DNA of 9,279 bases from Verrucomicrobiota bacterium (GTDB lineage Bacteria; Verrucomicrobiota; Verrucomicrobiia; Opitutales; UBA953): NCBI GenBank assembly GCA_009917805.1, contig RGES01000044.1, positions 1 to 9,279 of the forward strand. Reading direction: 5' to 3'. How positions within the stretch are numbered: position 1 is the first letter of the stretch; each line of letters starts with the position of its first letter. Made by a program: the position numbers and the translations under genes. Below are positions 1 to 6,690 of the stretch, one piece after another. The notes beneath the pieces were generated by a model. That model searched no databases, had not been told where the DNA came from, and saw only the letters and a program-made list of their open reading frames with translations.

Positions 1-173
1 TTCGGGTCCTGGGTGATGCAGAAATACTTCGTCGTGAACATCTCCTGCAGGCCGATGATCTGGGCGCCCTTGGCCGCCGCTTCTTCGATGCGGGGCAGGG
101 TCTTGCGCACGTTCGCCGCCGGAGTGTCCTCGGCGGTGAGCTGGATGAGACCGACGCGGACGGAGTCAGCCAT
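1..173 (-). CDS. aguB: N-carbamoylputrescine amidase-like carbon-nitrogen hydrolase (N-terminal part, runs off the left edge)
   Basis: Only the first 57 codons are present. The ATG is at 171-173 (complement) and the gene continues beyond base 1. The peptide starts MADSVRVGLIQLTAEDTP and continues through AAKGAQIIGLQEMFTTKYFC. This is the opening beta strand of the nitrilase superfamily, followed by the strand carrying the first catalytic residue, Glu44 in LQE. Within the superfamily the LQE-x-FTTxYFC pattern is typical of N-carbamoylputrescine amidase, which hydrolyses N-carbamoylputrescine to putrescine, CO2 and ammonia in the agmatine route to polyamines. The catalytic Lys and Cys lie outside the window, so the subfamily call rests on the N-terminus only. 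The gene starts 11 bp after the hisG stop on the same strand, so the two are probably co-transcribed. No Shine-Dalgarno sequence is visible. Another nitrilase-family amidase is possible. Confidence 0.75.
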   Translation of the reverse strand, partial: MADSVRVGLIQLTAEDTPAANVRKTLPRIEEAAAKGAQIIGLQEMFTTKYFCITQDP

Positions 174-184
174 GACGGGGTTCG

Positions 185-1069
185 TCAGTAGACGAGCTTG
201 TTGATCGGGTACTCCACGATGCCCTCGGCGCCGGCGGCCTTGAGGGTCGGGATGAACTCGCGCGCCTGGCGGGCGTCGATGATGGTCTCGACGGCGATCC
301 ACTCGGGATTGCTCAGCGGCGAGACCGTCGGATTACGCAGGGCGGGCAGGGCGGCGGCGACCTTCTCGAGCTTGGCCTTGGGGAGGTTGAACTTGAGGCC
401 GACCATGTGCTGCGCGGCGAGGGCGCCCTGCAGCATGAGGACGATCTGCTCGATCTTGGCGCGCTTGGCGGGATTGGCCCAGGCGGCCTTGTTCGCGACG
501 AGGACGGTGGTGGTCTCCATCAGCTGGGCGACGATGCGCAGCTTGTTGGCCTTGATGGAGGAGCCGGTCTCGGTGATGTCGACGATGGCGTCGGCGAGCT
601 CGGGGACCTTCACCTCGGTGGCGCCCCAGGAGAATTCGACTTCGCATTCGACGCCCTTCGCCTTGAACCAGCGGCGGGTGGTCTCGACGAGTTCGGTGGC
701 GACGCGCTTGCCGGCGAGGTCCTTGGCGGTCTGGACCGGGGAGGCTTCGGGCACGCAGAGGACCCAGCGGGACTTCTGGGCGGAGGCGCGGCTGTAGACC
801 AGCTCGCAGACCTGGACGACGTCCGCGTTGTTCTCCTGGACCCAGTCCTGACCGGTGAGGCCGCAGTCGAAGAAGCCATGCTCGACGTAGCGGGCCACTT
901 CCTGGGCGCGGATGAAGCGGCCGTCGAGGGCGGGATCATCGAAGGAGGGGCGGTAAGAGCGGCTGCTCTTGGCGACGGGGAACCCGGCGCGGGCGAACAA
1001 CTGGAGAGTGGCCTCTTCCAGGCTGCCCTTGGGCAGACCGAGCATCAATTTGGCGGCTTCCTGACTCAT
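185..1069 (-). CDS. hisG: ATP phosphoribosyltransferase, long form with C-terminal regulatory domain
   Basis: HisG catalyses the first step of histidine synthesis, joining ATP and PRPP to give phosphoribosyl-ATP. The 294-residue product has the N-terminal LPKGSL motif (residues 12-17), the FDCGLTGQDWV segment (67-77) and the PRPP-binding motif DAIVDITETGSSIKANKL (about 160-177). A further ~75 residues (about 218-294) match the ACT-like HisG_C domain that allows histidine feedback in the long form. Long-form enzymes do not need HisZ, and none is seen here. The start was set at 1069 because HisG proteins usually begin a few residues before LPKGSL. The frame stays open to an ATG at 1150, which would add 27 residues, and that ATG has a GGAGGTG sequence 9 bases upstream (complement of 1160-1166). 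The added codons include AGG, GTA and CTT, uncommon in this window. The longer start therefore remains possible. No other his genes are in view; an aguB-like gene follows. Confidence 0.93.
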   Translation of the reverse strand: MSQEAAKLMLGLPKGSLEEATLQLFARAGFPVAKSSRSYRPSFDDPALDGRFIRAQEVARYVEHGFFDCGLTGQDWVQENNADVVQVCELVYSRASAQKSRWVLCVPEASPVQTAKDLAGKRVATELVETTRRWFKAKGVECEVEFSWGATEVKVPELADAIVDITETGSSIKANKLRIVAQLMETTTVLVANKAAWANPAKRAKIEQIVLMLQGALAAQHMVGLKFNLPKAKLEKVAAALPALRNPTVSPLSNPEWIAVETIIDARQAREFIPTLKAAGAEGIVEYPINKLVY

Positions 1070-1308
1070 TGGAGTATGGAGGAAGCCCACCCTAAGCCCC
1101 TCCGCAAGCCTTACCTCGCCCGCGCCTGGGACGCCGGTCTGGACGCTCATTTGCCGTCACACCTCCGGGACAGAAGGACCCGCCTGCCCGGCGACGCCGG
1201 TCGCGATGAGGACGATCATCCGCGAAAAACGGCCGATAACCCTGCTTTTCGCCTCCACCGTTGACCCTGCTCCATGGCACGCCTACTGCTCGATTTCAGC
1301 GTCTCTCG
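1070..1308. promoter_or_regulatory. Divergent intergenic region between hisG and the AsmA-like/grpE/dnaJ unit
   Basis: These 239 bases lie between the hisG start and the start of the plus-strand unit, so they should hold the promoters for both directions. On the plus strand TTGACC (1261-1266) is followed 17 bases later by TACTGC (1284-1289), a good -35 but a poor -10 match, so this is only a weak sigma70-type candidate. The complement of 1160-1166 reads GGAGGTG and may be a ribosome binding site for a longer hisG. I see no CIRCE element (the HrcA operator often found before grpE/dnaJ-type operons), no T-box or riboswitch, and no histidine-rich leader peptide before hisG. Confidence 0.4.
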
Positions 1309-2079
1309 ATGTCCGCTCCCTCCCAAAGCACCCGTCTCGGGTCCGCTCTGCGCAAGCTTCTCACGATGCTCTGCGGGGTGGCGCTGTTCCTGGTGATGGT
1401 GGGCTTGCTGGGCGTGTGGGCCCTCGGCCGTTTCTCCCCCAAGCTCCTCGATTCCTCCCTCGCGACGAAGTCCGGGGCCCACCTGGCGGTCGAGGCCAAC
1501 GACACCAACCTCTTCGCGGGTCGCGTCGCCTATGCTGGCCTGACGATCACCAACCCCACCCGCTGGACCGAGAAGGAGTTCCTGAAGGTACGTCGGCTTG
1601 TCCTCGACCTCGAGCCGCTGACGTTCTTCGAAGGCGGCAGCCAGGTCGTCAACGACGTCGAGCTCGACATCGAGCACCTGACGATCGTCGGCAAGTCCGA
1701 CTACCTGAAGGACAACAACGCGAAGGACATCTTCAACGGCCTCAAGTCCGCTCCCGCGGCCGACGCCCCGGCGCCGGCCCCCGGCAAGCCTGCCGCCAAG
1801 CAGGCCTTCCTCATCAAGCACCTCCGCGTCCGCGTCGACCGCATCACGGTCATCTCGGGCGACGGCACGGACCAGCGCAAGGTCGTCGTCGACCAGGCCT
1901 TCGACTTCGTCTTCGAGGCCCGCGACATCACGGAGCGTAACTTCGACGAGAAGGTCTCGCGCCCGATGGGCACCCAGGCCGTCACGACGGCCGCCCAGCG
2001 GCAGCCCGAGCTCCTGCTCGACCTCGCCCGCGAACGCCTCCGCAAATCCGTGACCGAGAAGCTCCTCGGCGACAAATAA
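1309..2079 (+). CDS. Membrane-anchored AsmA-like protein, function unknown
   Basis: I do not recognise this 256-residue protein as a named gene. A basic N-terminus (R9, R15, K16) is followed by one hydrophobic segment at about residues 18-40 (LTMLCGVALFLVMVGLLGVWAL), which looks like an uncleaved signal anchor with the rest in the periplasm. Residues 58-130 alternate in beta-strand fashion and contain LTITNPTRW (78-86) and LVLDLEPLTF (97-106), followed by DVELDIEHLTIVG. This resembles the repeated 'I-x-NP ... V-x-v-d-l-x-sl' units of AsmA-like outer-membrane biogenesis proteins, but is shorter. An Ala/Pro linker (148-164) precedes a second beta-rich part and a basic C-terminal helix. The start at 1309 places the charged end just before the membrane segment; an in-frame TTG at 1261 would add 16 residues. 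The stop is 4 bp before grpE, so it is probably transcribed with the chaperone genes. Homology to AsmA is by pattern only. Confidence 0.72.
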   Translation: MSAPSQSTRLGSALRKLLTMLCGVALFLVMVGLLGVWALGRFSPKLLDSSLATKSGAHLAVEANDTNLFAGRVAYAGLTITNPTRWTEKEFLKVRRLVLDLEPLTFFEGGSQVVNDVELDIEHLTIVGKSDYLKDNNAKDIFNGLKSAPAADAPAPAPGKPAAKQAFLIKHLRVRVDRITVISGDGTDQRKVVVDQAFDFVFEARDITERNFDEKVSRPMGTQAVTTAAQRQPELLLDLARERLRKSVTEKLLGDK

Positions 2080-2083
2080 TCTC

Positions 2084-2590
2084 ATGACCGATCCGATCCC
2101 TTCCTCCGAACCGACCCAGCCCGACGCCGCGACCCGCATCGCGGAGCTCGAAGGTCAGGTCGCCCTCCTCAAGGACACGGTGCTGCGCAGCAACGCCGAC
2201 CAGCAGAACCAGCAGCGTCGCCACCAGCGCGAGCGCGAAGAGCTCCGCAAGTACGCCACGTCCGGCCTGCTCGAAGACCTCCTTCCCGCGCTCGACTCGC
2301 TGAACCTCGGCCTGGAGTCCGCCGCGAAGCAGGCCGACGGCCGCGCGGTCGCCGAAGGTTTCCGCATGGCGATCGGCCAGCTCCGCTCGATCCTCTCCGC
2401 CCAAGGCCTCGTCGAGGTCACGCCGGTCGGCCAGCCTTTCGACCCTTCCCGTCACGAGGCCGTGGGCTCCGAGCCCAGCGCCGACGTCGCCGAAGGCACC
2501 GTGCTCCGCGTCGCCCGCTCGGGCTGGCTGCTCCATGACCGCGTCCTCCGCCCGGCCGCCGTCTTCGTCTCCGCCGGCGCCGCCAAGTAA
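2084..2590 (+). CDS. grpE: GrpE, nucleotide exchange factor for DnaK
   Basis: GrpE releases ADP from DnaK (Hsp70) in the cytoplasm and resets its folding cycle. The 168-residue protein has the expected order. A short polar tail is followed by a long charged, Gln-rich helix (about 17-57) that forms the dimer coiled coil, then the helical bundle with [13 protein letters not shown] (65-77), and last the beta-wing with the GrpE signature [17 protein letters not shown] (146-162). FDPSRHEAV (119-127) is also typical of the family. It is somewhat shorter than the ~197-residue E. coli protein because the N-terminal tail is short. It starts 4 bp after the AsmA-like gene without a Shine-Dalgarno sequence and ends 8 bp before dnaJ, its functional partner. 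dnaK and hrcA are not in the window. Confidence 0.96.
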   Translation: MTDPIPSSEPTQPDAATRIAELEGQVALLKDTVLRSNADQQNQQRRHQREREELRKYATSGLLEDLLPALDSLNLGLESAAKQADGRAVAEGFRMAIGQLRSILSAQGLVEVTPVGQPFDPSRHEAVGSEPSADVAEGTVLRVARSGWLLHDRVLRPAAVFVSAGAAK

Positions 2591-2598
2591 TTTCCCCG

Positions 2599-3738
2599 AT
2601 GGCCGACGACTATTATTCCCTGCTGGGCGTCGCGAAGTCCGCGTCGGCCGACGAGCTCAAGAAGGCCTATCGCAAGAAGGCGATGGAGTTCCACCCGGAT
2701 CGCAATCCGGGCAACAAGGAGGCCGAGGACAAGTTCAAGAAGGTCTCGCGCGCGTACGAGATCCTGGGCGACGAGGCTAAGCGCAAACTTTACGACCAGC
2801 ACGGCGAAGCCGCCTTCGACCCCAACATGGGCGCCGGCGCCGGCCGCGGCCAGGGCGGCGGTTTCCGTGGCGCCGACCCGCGCGACATCTTCGAGCAGAT
2901 GTTCGGCGGCGGCGGTGGCGGCGGTTTCGGCGACATGTTCGGCGGCGGCGGCCAGACGCAGGAGAACGACGGCGAAGACCTCCGCGTGGACCTGAAGATC
3001 ACGCTCGAAGAGGCGGCCGAAGGCGTCGAACGCAAGATCCCTTACCGCAAGCACGTCGCTTGCGCCAAGTGCGCCGGCTCCGGCGCCGAGCCGGGCTCGA
3101 AGAAGAGCCGCTGCCCGACCTGCGGCGGCCAAGGACAGGTCGTCCGCTCCAACGGCTTCTTCCAGATGCGTCAGGTCTGCCCCTCGTGCGGCGGCCAAGG
3201 CGAGCGCATCGACAAGCCGTGCAAGCCTTGCTCCGGCGAAGGCCGCGTCGTCGCCGAATCCACCGTCAGCCTCCGCATCCCGCCCGGCGTCGACACGGGC
3301 ACGAAGCTCCGCTCGAGCGGCAACGGCTCGGCCGGCCGTCGCGGCGCCCAGGCGGGCGACCTCTACGTCTACATCACGGTCACGGAGCATCAGCTCTTCG
3401 AGCGCGACGGCGACGACCTCGCCTGCAGCGTGCCGGTGAAATTCTCCATCGCCGCCCTCGGCGGCAAGATCGTCGTCCCGAAGCTCAAGGGAAAGACCAC
3501 CCTCAACATCCCTGCCGGCACCCAGGGCGGCACGATCTTCCGCCTCCGCGGCGAAGGCATGCCGCCGCTCCGCGGTTCGACCTCGGGCGACCTGCTCGTC
3601 CGCGTCGACATCGACGTGCCGAAGAAGATGTCCGACAAGGAGAAGGAAGCCCTCAAGGCCTACGCCGCCGCCTGCGGCGACGAAGCCGCGCCGGTCTCCG
3701 AATCCTGGCGGGCGAAGTTCAAGGAGTTCTTCCGTTAA
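2599..3738 (+). CDS. dnaJ: DnaJ, Hsp40 co-chaperone
   Basis: DnaJ delivers unfolded clients to DnaK and stimulates its ATPase. The 379-residue protein is a complete type I Hsp40. The J domain occupies about residues 4-70 with the HPD tripeptide at 32-34. A Gly/Phe-rich linker at about 76-118 includes a run of seven glycines (103-109). Four CxxCxGxG zinc motifs start at Cys155, Cys172, Cys194 and Cys208, and two beta-sandwich substrate-binding domains run to about residue 345. All eight zinc cysteines are present. It follows grpE by 8 bp on the same strand, consistent with a shared transcript. No Shine-Dalgarno sequence precedes the ATG. The glycine linker is encoded by near-repeated GGC units (about 2905-2950), which could be prone to slippage. 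A GC-rich hairpin lies just after the stop. Confidence 0.98.
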   Translation: MADDYYSLLGVAKSASADELKKAYRKKAMEFHPDRNPGNKEAEDKFKKVSRAYEILGDEAKRKLYDQHGEAAFDPNMGAGAGRGQGGGFRGADPRDIFEQMFGGGGGGGFGDMFGGGGQTQENDGEDLRVDLKITLEEAAEGVERKIPYRKHVACAKCAGSGAEPGSKKSRCPTCGGQGQVVRSNGFFQMRQVCPSCGGQGERIDKPCKPCSGEGRVVAESTVSLRIPPGVDTGTKLRSSGNGSAGRRGAQAGDLYVYITVTEHQLFERDGDDLACSVPVKFSIAALGGKIVVPKLKGKTTLNIPAGTQGGTIFRLRGEGMPPLRGSTSGDLLVRVDIDVPKKMSDKEKEALKAYAAACGDEAAPVSESWRAKFKEFFR

Positions 3739-3741
3739 GCC

Positions 3742-3777
3742 CCTTGCCCGACGGGGGTCGGGTCATAAGGTGAACCT
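3742..3777 (+). promoter_or_regulatory. Hairpin between dnaJ and nadC that may hide the nadC ribosome binding site
   Basis: CCCGAC (3747-3752) pairs with GTCGGG (3757-3762) across a GGGG loop. Further out, CCTT (3742-3745) can pair with AAGG (3767-3770) across a small internal loop. AAGG sits 7 bases before the nadC ATG, so it is the best Shine-Dalgarno candidate, and the fold would cover it. No U-run follows, so this is not a standard rho-independent terminator. A ribosome finishing dnaJ at 3738 would reach into the left arm and could open it, which would couple nadC to dnaJ translation. Pairing is read directly from the sequence; function is inference. Confidence 0.4.
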
Positions 3778-4704
3778 ATGCCGCGCGATCCCGGCCAGAC
3801 CGAACGACTGATCCGCCGTCTCCGCTGGGACGAGCTGGACCGCGCGTGGCTGCTCCGCTTCGCCGAGTTCGCGCGCGAAGAAGACCTCGCCGGCCTCGGC
3901 CTCGCCGAGCGTCCGCTGCGCGTCGGCGATCCTTCCGCCGCCTTGCTCGCCGGCGCCGAGCGCGCCCGCGCCCGCGTGGTCGCCCGTCGCCCGATGGTCC
4001 TCGCCGGCCTCGGCCTGCTCGACGTGGTCTTCGCCGCCTACGGCGGCCGCTGCCACGCCAAGCCGCTCGCCTATGACGGCCAGTACGTCCCCGCCGGCAC
4101 GGCCGTCGCCGAGGTCGAAGGCCCCGCCGCCGAACTGCTTTCCGCCGAACGCATCCTCCTGAATTTCCTGCAGCGTCTCTGCGGCGTGGCGACGCACACC
4201 CGCGAGCACGTCCTCGCCCTGGGTTCCTCGCCGACGAAGCTGCTCGATACGCGGAAGACGACGCCGGGTTTCCGCATGCTCGAGAAGTACGCCGTCGGCC
4301 AAGGCGGCGGCTACAACCATCGCCTGGGACTCTTCGACCGCATCATGGTGAAGGACAACCACCTCGCGGCGGGCGGCGCCACGGCCGGCGAACGCATCAC
4401 GAAGCTGGTCCGCCGCGCGCGCGAAAGCCGTCCGGACCTGCTCGTCGAGGTCGAGGTGGATCGCCTCGACCAGATCGGCCCGGTCCTCGCGGCCGGCGCC
4501 GACATCATCCTGCTCGACAACTTCCCGGTCGCCGACCTGCGGATCGCCATCCCGCAGCTCCGCGGCCTCGCATGGTCCGAAGTCAGCGGCGGCGTGAGCC
4601 TCGACTCGCTCCCGCTCATCGGCGCCCTGGCGCCCGACTTCGTCTCGAGCGGCGCCCTCACCCATGCCGCGCCCTGGTGCGACGTCGGCCTCGACTGGCT
4701 CTGA
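3778..4704 (+). CDS. nadC: Nicotinate-nucleotide pyrophosphorylase (quinolinate phosphoribosyltransferase)
   Basis: NadC converts quinolinate and PRPP to nicotinate mononucleotide, CO2 and PPi in de novo NAD synthesis. The 308-residue protein carries the family's active-site motifs: LLSAERILLNFLQRL (120-134), DTRKTTPG (157-164), NHRLGL (180-185), KDNH (192-195), EVEV (224-227), LLDN (245-248), SGG (270-272) and SGALTH (291-296). The N-terminal domain is less standard. The usual short 'EDLGxGDxT' stretch is replaced by a longer Leu/Ala/Arg-rich segment (about 34-52), which looks like an insertion of about 10 residues. The start has AAGG 7 bases upstream, one of the few plausible Shine-Dalgarno sites here. 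It lies 39 bp after dnaJ and 4 bp before birA. nadA and nadB are not in the window. Confidence 0.95.
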   Translation: MPRDPGQTERLIRRLRWDELDRAWLLRFAEFAREEDLAGLGLAERPLRVGDPSAALLAGAERARARVVARRPMVLAGLGLLDVVFAAYGGRCHAKPLAYDGQYVPAGTAVAEVEGPAAELLSAERILLNFLQRLCGVATHTREHVLALGSSPTKLLDTRKTTPGFRMLEKYAVGQGGGYNHRLGLFDRIMVKDNHLAAGGATAGERITKLVRRARESRPDLLVEVEVDRLDQIGPVLAAGADIILLDNFPVADLRIAIPQLRGLAWSEVSGGVSLDSLPLIGALAPDFVSSGALTHAAPWCDVGLDWL

Positions 4705-4708
4705 CGTC

Positions 4709-5698
4709 ATGCCCGCCCTCGACAGCAGCATCCTGCTCGCGTTCCTCGAAGCCGAAGGCGAACCGGTCAGCGGCGACCGTCTCGCGAAGGAGCTCGGGGT
4801 CTCGCGCGTGGCGATCTGGAGCCGGCTCGAACGCCTCCGCGCCGCAGGCTTCGCCTTCAAGGCGTCGACCCGCAAGGGCTACGAACTGAAGTCCGTCCCC
4901 CGCGAGATCAACGCGGCGCTGCTCGACGCGCATCTCCGCCGCCTCAAGGTCGCGCCCGACGTCGAGCTCCTCGCCGAAGTCGACAGCACGAACTCGGAGG
5001 CGGAGCGTCGTCTCGCCGCCGGCCAGGAGGCGCCCTTCGCCGTGCTCGCCCGTTCGCAGCGCGCAGGTCGCGGCCGGCTGGGACGTAAGTGGCACAGCGC
5101 CCAGTCCGGCAACCTCTACCTCTCGCTCGCCTTCCGTCCGTTCATCCCGCCCGAACGCCTCAAGCCGTTCACGCTGTGGATGGGCCTCGCGCTTTGCGCC
5201 CACGTCGAGAAATCCCTCGGCCTGAAGCTCGGGCTGAAGTGGCCGAACGACCTGCAGTCGCCCGATGGCCGCAAGGTCGCCGGGATGCTCACCGAGGCCC
5301 GCCTCGACGCCGATTCGGTCCGCGAGCTGGTCTTCGGCCTCGGCCTCAATCTCACCGGCCAGCCGAAGGATTTTCCTTCCGAGATCCGCGCGACCGCGGG
5401 TTCGCTCGAAGCCGCGCTCGGCGCACCGCTCGACGTCAACCGCGAGGCGGCCGCCGTCATCGCGGCGCTCTTCCACGCCTGGGAACAGTTCGAGGAAGGC
5501 GCCTGGTCCCGTTCGTTCCGCAAGCTCTGGCAGTCCTATGACGTGCTCGCCGGCAAGTCCGTGCGCGTCGGCCTGCGCGGCGACCCGATCGCCGGCATCG
5601 TCGACGGCATCGACGAAGAGGGCTCGCTGATCCTGCGCACCGGCGGCGGGCGCAGGACCATCGTCTCGTCCGGCGAGGTCACGCTGCGCAAATCCTGA
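4709..5698 (+). CDS. birA: Biotin--[acetyl-CoA-carboxylase] ligase with N-terminal DNA-binding domain (BirA)
   Basis: BirA activates biotin with ATP and attaches it to the biotin carrier protein of acetyl-CoA carboxylase. In two-domain forms it can also repress biotin genes. This 329-residue protein has a winged helix-turn-helix at about residues 7-60 (LAKELGVSRVAIWSRLERL). The ligase domain includes DSTNSEA (92-98), the biotinyl-AMP loop GRGRLGRKW (120-128), GNLYLSL (134-140), KWPND (177-181) and KVAGML (189-194). A C-terminal SH3-like domain covers about 283-327. The HTH suggests a class II bifunctional protein that may also regulate biotin genes, none of which are in view. The start at 4709, 4 bp after nadC, fits the HTH; an in-frame ATG at 4664 would overlap nadC by 41 bp and add 15 residues with no family match. 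No Shine-Dalgarno sequence is evident. Confidence 0.95.
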   Translation: MPALDSSILLAFLEAEGEPVSGDRLAKELGVSRVAIWSRLERLRAAGFAFKASTRKGYELKSVPREINAALLDAHLRRLKVAPDVELLAEVDSTNSEAERRLAAGQEAPFAVLARSQRAGRGRLGRKWHSAQSGNLYLSLAFRPFIPPERLKPFTLWMGLALCAHVEKSLGLKLGLKWPNDLQSPDGRKVAGMLTEARLDADSVRELVFGLGLNLTGQPKDFPSEIRATAGSLEAALGAPLDVNREAAAVIAALFHAWEQFEEGAWSRSFRKLWQSYDVLAGKSVRVGLRGDPIAGIVDGIDEEGSLILRTGGGRRTIVSSGEVTLRKS

Positions 5699-5737
5699 GC
5701 GCTTGCTCCCGTCGCCTCCGCGCCCTACTTCTTCCCC

Positions 5738-6490
5738 GTGTCCCTCTTCTGCCTCGATGTCGGCAACACGCATGCGCACTGGGGCGTCGTCGACGGGCGT
5801 CGGGTGCTCGCCCACGGCGAGCTGCCCACCGCGTCGCTGGAGACGGCCGCGCTGACGGCGTTGCTCGCCGCGCACCCGACGCAGGGCGTCGCGCTCGCCA
5901 GCGTGGTCCCGAAGGTGACCGCCGCGATCTCGCCGGCGCTCCTGAGCAGCGGCCGCCCTTTCTATCATCTTCGCCACGACACCGTGAAGGGTCTCGGCTT
6001 CGACTACCCCAAGCCCGCCGAAGTCGGGCAGGACCGTCTTGCCGATTGCGTCGGCGCCCAGCTCGTCGCCGGCGCGCCCGCGGTGATCGTCGGCATGGGC
6101 ACGGCCACCACGGTCGATATCCTGACCGAGCGGGGTTACGCGGGCGGCATCATCGCTCCCGGCCTCGGGGTGATGACCCAGTATCTGCACGAGCGCACGG
6201 CGCTGCTGCCGGCGCTCGACCCCGCCGCGCTGCTCGGCGGTCCGGCCATCGGCAAGTCGACCGTCGACGCCATGCGCGCCGGCTGCGCCCTCGGCTTCGC
6301 CGGCATGATCGGCGCGCTCCTCGACGGCGTCTGCGCCGAGCTCGTCCGCCAAGGCTCCCCGATGCCCAAGGTCATCGTCACCGGCGGCGCCGCGGTCTAC
6401 CTCCCGGCTTCCTGGCAGACGCGCGTGAAGCACGAGCCCCACCTGACCTTGCTCGGCCTGGCCGAAGCCCACCGCCGCCATTTCGCATGA
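5738..6490 (+). CDS. coaX: Type III pantothenate kinase (CoaX), GTG start
   Basis: CoaX phosphorylates pantothenate, the first step of coenzyme A synthesis. The type III enzyme belongs to the ASKHA fold and is not feedback-inhibited by CoA. The 250-residue protein opens with the phosphate-binding DVGNT (7-11). It has GQDRLADCVGA (97-107) with the catalytic Asp99, GTATTVD (121-127), GGIIAPG (136-142), GKSTVDAMRAG (172-182) and VTGG (214-217). Length is typical. The GTG at 5738 is chosen because it lies six codons before the DVGNT motif and no ATG is available upstream in a suitable place. No Shine-Dalgarno sequence is visible. birA next to coaX is a common bacterial arrangement. The stop codon overlaps the next gene's ATG (ATGA at 6487-6490), implying translational coupling. 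Confidence 0.95.
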   Translation: MSLFCLDVGNTHAHWGVVDGRRVLAHGELPTASLETAALTALLAAHPTQGVALASVVPKVTAAISPALLSSGRPFYHLRHDTVKGLGFDYPKPAEVGQDRLADCVGAQLVAGAPAVIVGMGTATTVDILTERGYAGGIIAPGLGVMTQYLHERTALLPALDPAALLGGPAIGKSTVDAMRAGCALGFAGMIGALLDGVCAELVRQGSPMPKVIVTGGAAVYLPASWQTRVKHEPHLTLLGLAEAHRRHFA

Positions 6491-6690
6491 GCCAGCCCGA
6501 CCCCCTCGCGAAGCTCCGCCGCTTCGTCCCCCTCCTCGCCTTGGTCATCCTGCTCCAGGCCGGCTTCCTGGTCTACGCGCTGTTCGCCGACAAGCTTCCC
6601 CGGGTCTGGCCGCTGGTGCTCGGCGACCTGGTCTTCTCGGGCGTGCTGGTCTTCTTCCTCTGGCGCCTGCTGGGCCGGAAGCGGGGCTAG
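6487..6690 (+). CDS. Small two-helix membrane protein, unknown function
   Basis: This 67-residue ORF begins at an ATG that overlaps the coaX stop (ATGA), so it is probably translated by re-initiation from coaX. It has a short polar N-terminus with K9, R11 and R12, one hydrophobic segment at about 13-33 (FVPLLALVILLQAGFLVYAL) and another at about 40-61 (VWPLVLGDLVFSGVLVFFLW). It ends in a basic tail (RLLGRKRG). Basic residues at both ends predict both termini in the cytoplasm with a short external loop. I do not recognise a family. The coupling to coaX and the clean hydrophobic pattern support a real gene. Its TAG stop lies in a CTAG shared with the stop of the opposing PfkB-family kinase gene. 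Confidence 0.7.
   Translation: MSQPDPLAKLRRFVPLLALVILLQAGFLVYALFADKLPRVWPLVLGDLVFSGVLVFFLWRLLGRKRG

Noticed and set aside
1130..1202. A 10-base direct repeat GACGCCGGTC at 1130-1139 and 1193-1202, 63 bp apart, as a possible operator pair
   Set aside because: A 9-base match (2420-2428) also occurs inside grpE, so the string is common in this GC-rich sequence and the spacing may be chance.
407..1264. A 285-codon plus-strand frame opposite hisG
   Set aside because: It is a Gly/Asp/Leu-rich shadow of hisG. HisG motifs on the other strand are unambiguous.
2905..2950. GGC-rich tract as a possible repeat element
   Set aside because: It encodes the normal Gly/Phe-rich linker of DnaJ and shows no perfect repeat unit long enough to call a separate element.
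2452..3390. A 312-codon open frame on the minus strand opposite dnaJ
   Set aside because: It is the antisense shadow of dnaJ's GC-rich codons, with a low-complexity Ala/Leu/Val product and no motif.
5703..5740. TTGCTC and TACTTC with 17-base spacing before coaX, which would make a leaderless transcript starting at the GTG
   Set aside because: The -10 matches only two of six consensus positions, and coaX can be read from the upstream birA transcript.
4658..6481. A 607-codon open frame on the minus strand opposite birA and coaX
   Set aside because: It lies opposite two well-supported genes with all their motifs. Its product is an Arg/Ala/Gly/Asp-rich stretch with no recognisable domain, as expected from the complement of GC-rich codons.
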